Shown: piece after piece, positions 1 to 12,200 of the stretch
How positions within the stretch are numbered: the first letter of the stretch is position 1
Layout: every line of letters begins with the position of its first letter
DNA from: Tubiluchus corallicola
Taxonomy: Eukaryota > Priapulida > Priapulimorpha > Priapulimorphida > Tubiluchidae
Assembly (NCBI GenBank): GCA_030141605.1
Contig: JAQGDQ010000080.1
Location: 1 to 62,000 of the forward strand
Reading direction: 5' to 3'
Length of the DNA: 62,000 nt
Made by a program: the position numbers and the translations under genes
Notes under the pieces: model-generated
The model's database searches: none
Told to the model about the DNA's origin: nothing
Seen by the model: the letters and a program-made list of their open reading frames with translations, nothing else

Positions 1-219
1 GTCGCGCTATGGCGCTATTAGCAGTTACTAAGACAACGTGGTCTGACGCATTGGGGTGATGGCGGACCTTCAGTGGTTATATGAGACAAAAATTTTACTT
101 CAGTGGTTATATAAGACAAAAACTGTTAATTTTTGAAACTATATTATTAAACAATTATAGCAACTAAGTGGACTTTTTTATTGTTAGTGCTGTTTGTGTT
201 CGCCACTGCTGTATTAATT
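1..219. promoter_or_regulatory. Upstream region and 5' UTR of ADAM17, with a 30-bp tandem duplication
   Basis: No coding exon is visible. A 30-bp unit beginning CAGTGGTTATAT occurs twice in direct succession (starts at 71 and 101). No clear TATA box precedes the ATG at 220. The gene promoter probably lies here or before the window. Confidence 0.4.
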
Positions 220-295
220 ATGGATTCTTTGAAGAGCTTTGATTGTTATTTGCTAGTTATCTTAGCTTTGTTGACTTTTCAGGCTGGCGCATTTG
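220..295 (+). CDS. ADAM17: ADAM17 exon 1: signal peptide
   Basis: The start ATG opens [18 protein letters not shown] and continues to a short polar end, a typical signal peptide. The donor GTAAGT-like site at 296 leaves phase 1, which matches exon 2. The intron that follows is 6.4 kb, so exon 1 is the least certain link. Its reading frame, phase and secretory nature all fit. Confidence 0.82.
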
Positions 296-3200
296 GTAAG
301 TTCCATTTTTTTCATCAAGTCAGGGTATAGCGCTTAACTGGCAGGACATACCTGTGGCGGGAACACAATGATATAAACACATAGTAGGCACCACTTTACA
401 GATTGACTTTGGGAAGGAAGTGTTTCGTCCCAATTAACCGACTGAATCTACATCAGTACATGCAATAAGTATACTATTACTATATTAACAATACTTATTA
501 CTTATTAGATAACAGGTGTAGTGCTACTAATGTAGAAGTACTGTCCCCACTCTTCAGCTTAGTGTGTGCATTGCAAAGGCTGCGAAAGCTTTAAATGTAG
601 GGTCTTTAGGCTTATGCCCTAATGCAGGGGTGTGCAAAAGAGATCTTGTGCGGGCCCACGAAGAGGTTTGTCAACGTAATAAAAGTGCGGCCCACGCGAT
701 CCAGCTGAAGTCCACGCCACTATCACAAAGATAGTGTGTGTAGTTTTTTCCACTAGATCGGGTGGCATTAGCCCTTACAAGACCGTTGTCACTTAATGTC
801 ACTGTCAGACATGATGAAATTTAACGTTGCTCACTTGGAACACAAAAAACGATGTAATCACAGAACAAGCAAATCACGGACGCCACCATTCAAACGCTCA
901 AATGTGCAAAAAATGCGAGAAGCAATCTGATTGGCTGGTAGGAAGACCAATTAGCCAATCTCTACGCATCTGTTATCGGGCCTGTTGATGTGTCCAGTCG
1001 TCTTCTTAGTCATAGCAGGTAGAACATTTTGACTTGGGTATTTTACAAAATAAATTATAAATAAAATTATAAAATAACCAAGTCAAAATCATCTACCTGC
1101 TATGAACAAGAAGACGACTGGGCAGATCAATTTGTGAGTAGCCAGCAAGCTGAAAAAGTGTGTCACCCCTGATATAGGGGTATTCTCAGATTTTAGTTTC
1201 AGCTTAGGCTTAGTAGTACACGCCTCAATTAGTGGCTATTTCATTGTTTCATCAGATGTAGTGTCCTTATAGATAGGAATCATGGATAAGAAAAAGAGGA
1301 AGATTGAAAAAGAACAACGAGTCAAGACAGATTAATATGCACTGTACTATACAGACTGTGTGATACACATTACTAATTGGCATTACCACTATATGTCGTG
1401 AAAGTAGAAATATACGGTTTTTAATATAAATTTTAATCACTTCTAAAATAGTTTCTTGAGTGTAGTAGTGCAGTAGTAATGATGTGCACAAATCGGATGC
1501 AAAAAATCGTTATTATGTACTACTGTACTTTGCTCCTTGACCAAACTGCATGTGGCCCACAGGAATTGTGGGAATGTTTAACGTGGCCCGGCTAGTCAGA
1601 TAATTTGCTCACCCCGGCCCTAATGCCTTCTTTAGTGATTACATTACAGTGACATCAGGACCTAGAGTTCAACTCGTGTACGGTCCTTTCTCATATTCAT
1701 TTTAAATTTATCGATAGATGGTACATTTACATTATCAGCTGAGAGTAAGTTCCATGGATGGGTCACACGAGAGGCAAAAGAAATGAGAAAGGATATTGGT
1801 TCGGCCATATTCGATGATGAGTTTGGAATCATATAGCCTGGTAGTTCTCTGCATGGTTTTGGGAAGAAATGTTCCTGTTTCACAATTTTATAACAATTCA
1901 TAATATCAGCAGTATGTCGCCGTTGTGGACGTCACTGCAAGTTCTGATTATGGATTAACCTCATATATCTGTCTTGAGTTTTCTCCAAAGCATCTTTCTG
2001 AGTTACGTGCTGCAGTGACCACATCACTGATGTAAATTCCAAAATAACCTGACGAACAACCGCTTTGTGTAAAGGGACTGTAACATTAGCTGATCTTGAA
2101 ATGACGTAACGTTTAATTATAACGATTTGCCTGCGCTATTATATGATTGACATGGGTGTTCCACTTTAGGTCATTGGATACGTAAAAGCCCAAATCACGT
2201 ACGATTCATTGAGATCATTTTGTAAAATAAATTGGTTTAAGTCACTCCAGATTGGGCGACAGGGCTTAAGATTATTCACAAATAAAGGAATGTTTTTGTA
2301 CAAGGAGATATACAATTAACAATAGCATTTATAAATAGAAAAGCAACAAGGCCACTAATGGTACCTTAGGGGATTCCACTAGCTACTGGTTGCCAGCTTG
2401 TAGTTATATACCATTCATAGCAATTTGCTGTCTATGATGAGTTAAGAAAAAATCAAACCATTTTAATGAATTACCACGGATTCCTGAAAACTCCATCTTG
2501 AGCAGTAGCCATCTTAGAGGCATAGAGACAGAGTCAAATGCTTTTCTAAAGTCCAAGTATAAAATATCAAAATTACTCTTTAGTCCATCCGTTTAAGCAA
2601 GAAAGTAAATTAGTTACAACAGAGCGATTTGCTAAAGAGTCATACTGGGTTTTGCAATTACACTCAGAATTAACAAGAAATAGAATTCTGGGCAACAACT
2701 GTTGTTAAAGGAATAGTCCTTAAATTATTGCACAAAGGACTTGCTGAAGATTCCTTTGGAATAGGAGTGACACTTGAGTCAAGCCAGTTCAAAGGAACGG
2801 AGTTGAGACGTTTCTGTAAAAGCAAAAACAATTTTAAAGCAAGTTGGAGGGCACAGGTTTTGAGAATAAAACCATGACCATTGTCCAGGCCTATGGCTTT
2901 AAAAGGTTTCAACTTAATAAGTTTGAGATATACCTCATTTACCGAAAAGGCAATGTTAGTCATACTACTGCAATTCCAACCATAAGACGAGATGGATAAT
3001 TCTACGTTCTCAGGCTCTTGGGTAAAAAAGGATGCAAAAGTATCATAAATGGTAGAAGCAATTGTGGCAGGATCAGTGACAATCCCTTGTTGTTTATTTA
3101 GGATACTGCTTATATAGTTCTAAGGTTTTAAAAAGCATTTGCTATAACAAAAAGATTGTCATTCTAACTGGTTTTACTAGTTAGTTTTTCCTCATACCTG

Positions 3201-6200
3201 TTTGTGGCATCAAGAATTCATAGATTGTCTCAAACTTTGAGAAGCTAGTGTATATTCGGCTTTCACACTATTTAGAGAAGTTACACACCTTTGATTCCAG
3301 ACTTTGTTAGCTTTGGCTTTAACCAGAATCCTTTTCCCAAGGGGCGCAAGCATATTTACGATCATTTGAAGAGGATCCCCCTAGGCTGTGCAAAAGTATT
3401 TACCGCATAATTGTATTTATTGTAGAGGAAGCTCTAACTACTGGTTACATCATAATAAATTAACTCATTGTACCAATCAGTACTAGCAAAATAATCTCTA
3501 ATTTGTGGAACAGAGGTTTTGTTATAATCTCTCCAAGGGTGATTAACTTGATATGAATATTGTTGCATATCCTGTGTTGCATTCGACACAGAAGAAAATA
3601 CTAGTGTCATGGTCACTAGAAGAAAAATCAGGCTTGGCACACAATAAATTTAAATGATCTGGACAGTTTGACAATAAAAATTCAAGAAAATTCCTGTTTC
3701 TAGTGTGAAGATTGTCATTATAAAGTATTATTATAAGATTACTATTATTATAAGAACAAAAGGTGTAAAGGGCTACAGGATCAGGATCAGGATGTGGAAC
3801 AGGATCAGGCCATATCAGGTTTAGAAGATTGAAATCACCACAAACAGTAGTGTCATTATCAAAACCTTTACTTATGTAAGCCCCAGTCATAATTACACAA
3901 TTATACCAGGTATTGAGGTGAGATAAGTCATCACCAGATTAGTGAAGTCACTGACACAATTGAACTGAAGGTCTTGACAGGAATGTTTTTTTTCGGCGAA
4001 AATAAGTATATAGTCTGAAATCTCCTTCACTTCATTATCACAGATTAGAAGATAAAAATCAGGACAATTTCGTTAAGTAGCAAAATTTCTCAAAATTTAA
4101 AATTATTTTTTAGACAAAGGAAAATTCTGTGTCCGTTTACTTCTAGTATCAGCTCTTAGTTGCTGTACGATGTCCACACTTGTAAAATCACAAAGAATAC
4201 TGGCAGATTACTGCCGCTGCATCGGTGGCATAACGGTAACAGTTAACTGATTAAACTTCTTTGAACAAGCAGCACGAGCCTCAAAAAGGAAGCCCCTAGG
4301 AAAGCAAAATGCTACCCTAACGTATTTGCATATTATAAATGTAGCGGCTTACAAAGAAAATGGTACTTACCTGCTTCACGTCTATTATAGTGCACAAAAA
4401 AAGTAAATATGACATAAATGCAGCAAAAGCTCTTTGATCGCCAAAAATGTCTTATTCTAAGTTTATGAAACAAAAATATTGAGTCAGTATCTGGATCGTG
4501 AACGACTGACCTCACAACGGCCAGGTGCTTTAACTGGCCAGTTGCTTATTTAACTGGCCAGTTTTAATTTTCATACTGAACTTTGAACCCAAAGACACTG
4601 GAAAACAATCTTATTGCAAATGTATCAATAATTTTATTTTTACAACAACAAGTTCATGTGATGTTAGACTTTTTTCCTATCTGCTCTGTTTATCAGGTAA
4701 CAATGCTTAATCTTTCACGTAAAACCTTGTCGAATAAGGTTTATAATAAGTTGAATAAAACATAAAGCTCTTGCACATAGCTTGATCAAAAATATTATAT
4801 ACTCTTATTTCTTATAGTCAGGTTGTAAAACAGTAATACATTTTCAGGAATAACTGACATATCAATTTACAAAATGTCCACTCATTTTTCTTGTTTTTTT
4901 CCATGTATATGTTCATAGTTATTCTGTTAGGCAGCAGCTGTCTGTCAGCTAGGCGTGCATTGTGCATTTAAACAGTTATTTCAGTATGAGAGTTTTTGCA
5001 TACAGTATAATACATGCAGACGTTTCTAAGTCAGTTAGGCAACTAATTCTATTAGGTGTTAATTAACCTTTATTAACGTTAATGACCCCAATGTGTCCTA
5101 CTATGATCAAACATGATCTCCTGCAGTGAGATAATGAACCAGCAGAAGTAGGCTGGCTACCATAGCCTACCTAGTACATATACTATGCTACATCCTATGT
5201 GCTATTGTTCATGATAACACTAGGTACAACATGCAAATAGTATACATAATACACCACTGGACCTCATTGTAAGCCGATATGTAAAAGCTACCCATTTTTT
5301 TTATTTCATGCAAATATTTTTTAAACGTGATTTTTTAAATGAGCTTGAATTTAATCATCTCATACATAATATAACTATAACAATGTGATTAATTAGTTAG
5401 TAAAAGAGATGACCAGGGTAGAGAAAAACCAAATGGTCACAGAGTGTTCACTCTTACTCATAATATCTTAATTAATAATACTATGGCAGTGTTCCTGGCA
5501 TTAGTATTAAATTCGTAAGAATGTTTATTTAAAACACAAAATAAACACAAAATGAGAAACTAACAGCGATAACATTTGCACCAACAGAAATACAGTAATG
5601 ATAAAGGTTTGGGAAGCAATTAATGTTGCACCAAACGGATGATCAGTGACAAATTCACCGTATCATAATTATTTTAGGTGTGATTATTTTATTGCTAACT
5701 TGTCGAGCTACTGTTTGTAACTCTTGTAGAAGCAGTGTGAAATCGGACTAATGTTTCCGAAAAAATAAATGATTAATTTACATCATTACTTATCGAAGTA
5801 TAGATTTTCATTATTGAACGAGTTGAATTCGGGCTGGTTGCATTTCATAAATCAACAATTTGAGAAACTTGCAAAATGGTCCATACAGGTGAAGTAAAGG
5901 TGAGTTCGAAAGCATTAAAAACCAACGAGAGTAATATCACAAAACAATAATTAACAAGTATTGAAAAACTAAACCAACTATAAGTAACAAAAAATTTATA
6001 AAGGGTAAAAAATATCCAAATTAATATTTTTCACATAAGTAAGCTGGAGAATATATTGTATAAGTAACACAATTTGAAGCACTATGCAATAGTAAGTTTA
6101 GAGGCTTTGGCCATTAATTGATTTGCCAGTAATTTGTGGAATTTCCATTTAAATTGATCTCCATACTGCTCTGTTGTACAGCCATTCAGTCAATATTTAA

Positions 6201-9200
6201 GAATAAACAAATTTTAGCTAAGAACAACCTTTAATATCAGTGATGATTCAGCAGTCATTTGTTTGAGTTATTGTTTCGAGTTAATCTTTAGAGTATTAAA
6301 TTTCACATATTTTGCTTGACTGATGCTTCTACATGTTAAATGTGTAAATTAGACAAGTAAAGACAAAAATGTAATTGGAAAAAATGCAAAGGTGTAAAGC
6401 ATGCTTAGAACAGCAACTCTAACTTAGCGCAAGTTAAAACGCAGAACAGTCATCTGTGTGATTTCTTGACAAGATTTTGTCTTTGCAGCATGGGATTATA
6501 AAATGAAGTTTCGATTTAGTAAACAGTGGATTTTACTAGGTTAAAGCATTATACGGTTAAATTCCAGTCATAGTGGCTACAATAAGCAGCTGGGTTTATT
6601 ATTACTGAATTTATTAAGCAAATTCTACTGTACTACAGGATGCAGCTTGCACTAGCAGTTGATATGTTTGTGATGTTTTCAGATATTTTGAAAAGTTTGA
6701 AATACTTTGAAACTCTTCATGTTAGCTCTATTCATCATCATATAGAAAAAAGAGGAACAAAAGGCAAAGCTGATCATATAAAAGAGCTGAAGTTTAAAGG
6801 TCTAGGAAGGTAATAGTAAGTTATGCTGTGTTGTGACTTATGTGTAACAGTGTGTGCTGCTGTTATTTAGCTACTTATCTGTTAACATATTAGTTGTTAA
6901 CATATTACATATAACATTTTTGTAGCTGTTGCTTACTAATAATGTGCAGCTAGATTAGAGGTAAAATTTACCATTTTTTACTAATTTGGATAATTGACAT
7001 CACTGTCATCTCCTTATTATTTCCATGTGAGTTTAAACTTTGTGCAAGCATTTGTTCACAACAGGTTCCCTTTATTTCATGCTATCTGTGCATCGATATT
7101 TAAGAAAAATAATTTTGTATCTGTTTAACTTTATATATTAACGTGTAGGAACTTTAGGCTCTACTTGAAGCCGACAGTTGGATTGCTGTCTCCAGATTTT
7201 AAAGCTTACGCTGTGGATGGGTATGGGAATATGTCATCTGTGTACATTGATCGGGAAACATTCTATTCTGGTCATGTATTCGGTGAGTAAAAATTAGTAA
7301 TAACACTTTCATAAATAATTTATAAACAGTGAAGACGTCATTTCCGTCTTGTTGTAGCCTATTTGCAAGAATCAGCTGGTACTCGTGTAAACTAACTACT
7401 TGTTATTTATTATCATTTTTACAGAATTGATGGATACAGCTTCGCATAGCAAAATATAAAAGACCTTTTGGTAGGCTTATACATTTTGGAATTCTTGTAC
7501 GTTAAGGCCTGTCAACTCTATCATCATGTGATATAACACGTGTCTAAAGTAGTTTACAATTTGAAATGTTTGTCATTTTGCATGTCTTAATAACTATGTC
7601 TTTTCTCTGTGAAAGTGTAGGGGAAAAGCACTCATCAGTATCTGCTCATATAGATGATACAAGTGTACTTACTGCAGCTATTTCAACCTCCAATGATGCT
7701 TATTATATTGAGGTATTTTGTCTGTGTATGTGTAGGGTGTCTCAAAAATCGTCATACACTTTGATTCCTAATTTTCTTTTTAAAATTTTCTCCAATCTCA
7801 GCAAGCTTTTATGTGAATCGAAAGTGGTTTTTGGCAATTCTTTTCATTTATTTTCTAACCGGAACCCTGTTGCTATGGTGACGACAGTAACATTAGAAAT
7901 GAGATTGTAAATCAGCCTGGCATGAGGTCCTTTAACCACAATCTAAAGCTCAGTGGAAATTCAGAGCAGACTTAACACTATTTTCTCACTATTAATAATG
8001 TATCCCTTCCTCACCACTCATGGGCTGTGAGAGACTTTCTCAATACATGATAGCCAATTTGCCATATGATAAATCTCTAAAGCCCTGAGTCACTGAAGAA
8101 GAAAGCGAGAGTAACAATGCCTGCTAGCGCAGTAGTTCTTTTGAGATTTTTGTCTACTTTGAGTAAAAGAATTGCCCAAAGCTTTAGTTCATTTTGCTTT
8201 GTTTGTTAAAAATATATAGAAAAGGTAAAGTGTGTAGTTTCTGGGGCACCCTGCTTCTCTTTATTGTAAGCAATTCAATATTGCTGTATTGCAATTCAAT
8301 TGCTGTATTTGTTAGTGGTTACACTTTAATGTGTATTTATCAGTTGAAATAAACAAAAAAGCTTGAATATTGAAACGTGCTTATTACTAGCTAGGTAGTT
8401 TGCATATAGCCAAATTTCATTTTAAAATTATTGTTCCCTTACAAAATTATAATATGCGCTTTTTAAACTTAGTTTTTTTCTACATTTGATGATGACACTA
8501 AATTATGCTTGTTGACTTAATAACTATGGCTGTCAATTTTGTAACAGTCTGTGTAGAAAATGAATAACCAAGTATTGTGCAGACTTGTTTAAGAAAATAA
8601 CTTTAGACAATAGCAAAAAAGGGAGTGGCTCAAGCTACAATAAGTGTGTCATGTTTTCAGTTTAGCCTCATATTTTCTAATTTTGTTTTAGTATAGTTTT
8701 TTAGTTTAGCTTCATATATTACTGTATTGTAAAAGGCACACTTATTCTTTTGCCAAATTATCATTTTTTCATCTTAGCCTATGTGGAGACATAATTCTAC
8801 TGCTGCAAATGATACCATGGTTATGTACAAGGAATCAGACATTGTAAACGAAAATAAAACAGCAAACAGGTGAAAATCACTTTGATAATTTTTCACTCAC
8901 TGTCTCATTTTGACCCACCTTGCATGTAGCAACTGCAGGACATTCAGTTGTTGTTATATTTAATGAATCAAAATGATTGAAACAGGTTTGCAATAGAAGT
9001 GTCTGACTTTTGTCTGTAACACCAAGATCACTGAGCTTTGGTACTAGGCTATGCATACATATACTACATCCAATAATAATCCACATGTGCAATCTTTTCA
9101 ATTGTAATATATATCATGAACATTTTTTTTCTTTCTATCGCTTTCTATATAGGCACAATTTTCAACTGCATCCAAAATGTCTCACATTAATATTATACTA

Positions 9201-12200
9201 GCAAAGGCTCCACAAAATATTTTGCATATAAATACACTTATCATCAATAATACGCAAACATCCTACGCAGTCCTCACTTTGCAGCAGCAGCTTTTACTGA
9301 ATTAAAGCTATAGGCAGAGTATAATGGATGACGTCAGAACAATGGCTTTGCATCAGCAGTTTTCCAAGCGAAAATTGCCGAAAGTAGAAGATCTAATTAA
9401 CTCGTCGATACTCCTTTTGGTGGACATGTCCTAAAATATAGCTCACATCATCGTGTAGCCCTGGTCTTCCTCTTTCTAAAGAGCCGTATACCTCCCTCCG
9501 AGAGTCCCACCAGGCACCACTAGAACATTTTTTCTGCAGGCGGTTTGACCAGAGTTGGGTCCGAGAAAATGCCCATTGTGGGACGCCGTGGCCCTCGCGA
9601 ATTCTAAATATGCCTACTACACCCACCGCTGAATGGGGTATCTATCCATAGCCAGCACCGCCTCGGCCCGTTCCTGTTCTCTAGATCTCAGACGTATAAC
9701 TTTTGCAAAAAACCGCCGAAAAATGGCCATTTTTGAAGGTTTTTCACCCCCCGTTCCTCGCGGTGGGCCCGATTGGAAAAATAAATCCTCAATGGCATGA
9801 CACTAGATCGAGACCTTTCGTTTGATGTATAGATCGCCGCAAATGGTGCCGTCGTCCGAGCTGTAGCCTCGAATCTTATATATATATATAAAACATACCA
9901 GCAGAATTAATATATAGGTGTAGAATGTGATATGTTGGAATTTAGCTGTGCATGCTCTGTACATGTGTGGTGCCAAAGTTTATTTGAATTTTTTTGATAA
10001 GGACTCAAAAATCAGAAGTAAGGATTTAGTAAATATATCTTTTGTCTATGGATTTCATGACCCAAATTGTGTTTTCCAGTTAATTCCAGTGAAAATTAGC
10101 TGGTAGATTAACCGCATCAGTACTGAATTTTGTGACTTATTTTTAGTTTGTGTTCCTATCCTCCATATGCATAAAAAACTTTATGTAGTCCAGTGTAGCA
10201 GCAGGCAGTTTCATTAAAGGGAAAGCCAAGGGTAAAACAACATTCAGTACGTTTTTATACACAATTAAACATATTAAAGTACTGCACACAGTTTAATACA
10301 TGTACACAGAAAGTCTTGTTTAAATGTACAAAACAAAATTACAAAAAGTCTTATATACAGCCAAATGAATCCGACTGCATTCGTGCTTATGAGTTATTAT
10401 GTACGCCTGAACTTCATGACATTTCGTGAGTATGTATCAATAAAATTAATGCAAATTTCTGCAGCTACATTGGGTTCCAGGGATAAAAATTAGATCAGCA
10501 CTGACAGTTAATCAACTTTTTATTTGATTAGCACTTGCTAGTGAATGCTTTTTTCATATTTGTTTTCAAATTTTTAATTTATCCTAGGTATTGTGTGCGT
10601 ATGCTGCACATGTACAATAACAGGGTTCAAATTTAAGCAATTTTTTCTACCAGAAATGGGGAGAGGCAGCTAAAAAAAATTTGCCTGTTTCCATTTTCTT
10701 AATGCATAGAGAATCCTATGCAACATTAATTTTGTGCAGCAATTTGACAACATTACATAGCATGTTTTTCCTTATACACTGACTTCAGTTTATTCTGATC
10801 CATATTTAACGGTAAATTCCTCATTCAACTTATTTTCATAAGACTCGCAAATGACACTGTTTTTATTTTTCGGCTGTTATTCTGTTGTAATACACATACT
10901 GTGTGGCTGATAAGAAATTTGTCCAACCCATCTTAAGAAGTGAATAACAGAACTTTGACAAGCAAAAATCAATCTCCACTTTATATTTCGAGTAAAAATA
11001 TTGAAATATTGATCGCATACATTTTTGTCAAGTATATATGTGTTTCGTCTGTTTCCTTTTATATTTCCACCTTTTTAAAATAGTGCATTCGGTGCTCGAG
11101 TAAGCAGAGCAGTTAAGTTTAGCATGGGTCAGAGAGAATTTCATTATCATGGTAGCATCTTCGTAGTAACACATGAGTGAAAACTTTTGTAATTTAACAT
11201 TTAGATTGGTAGACAACCAGATTACTTTAAATACGCTGTTAACATTACGATTTTATTACATTACATTACACTACATTACTTTACATTACTTAATATTACA
11301 TTACATTACATTACATTACAACATTACATTACAAGTGGGGACATTGCTAACTTCATACGTCGACTCTGAAAAGATACAATGCAGAAAAGACTCATTAATA
11401 CAGAGACCTAGCGAACATGACTTGCTTAGTATACCAGCCATGGTACCAGTGTACAGATGTCTTCTGCCTGTCCTAGTGCAGATTTACCAAAATTTCCGGG
11501 AGGATCTTAAATTTGTGCCCTGAACATTGAACAGGTCATTATGGCGTGGCCATTTGGGCGCCAGACACTTGGGTGCAAGACATTTGGGCACCTGAATCGA
11601 TGCACACTATGCTTGAATAGGAAAATAATTTCTGTATTGCACTGCTTACAGGTGCGGTCTGTTAGGCGAAACTTCTTTTGTTTGTTTAATTATTGCTAAT
11701 TTTTGAAATTTATATAAAGTTTTTGCAAGCAAAAATAATTATTTTCGTGAATAAAGTCATGTAATTGACACTAGAAATAACCAAAACACTCACCACGTGT
11801 AGAAAACGCTGCTGTTGAACATTTCACAAGAGATGCCATAAAGAAGCTTAATCTTGAAAGTGACAATTATGCATTAAGCATTTTTTCTCATTAATTGACC
11901 TGCTTTATTTTGAGTAGGCCGCTAGCATAAACAACGTAACTTATGGCATATCAAGCACTCAATGAATAGTTACAGGCTAACATTAGCTTATCGTCAGCTC
12001 GCTTGGAAAAAAACTGGAAATACTAGGTTGGCTTCTTCTGTTGGTGAACTTTAATTCGCTTTGCTGTTAATGAAAAACTAAATCTCACTGTCCGTGTTAC
12101 TGACATGCTTTGTTTTTTTTTAAATTACTCATAGGGTAATACTGAAGGTGGAGTAACTGCCGAAAGGCAATGTACTGGTTTTCAATTGTGTTAAACATTA

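Noticed and set aside
4200-4290. GTGGCATAACGGTAACAG, tRNA-like phrase
   Set aside because: No matching acceptor stem or B box.
7566-7910. 114-codon plus-strand frame
   Set aside because: It is ADAM17 exon 4 read through both of its splice sites; only 7621-7712 is coding.
11173-11523. 116-codon frame rich in Thr-Leu-His-Tyr repeats
   Set aside because: Product of the TTACA microsatellite, not a protein.
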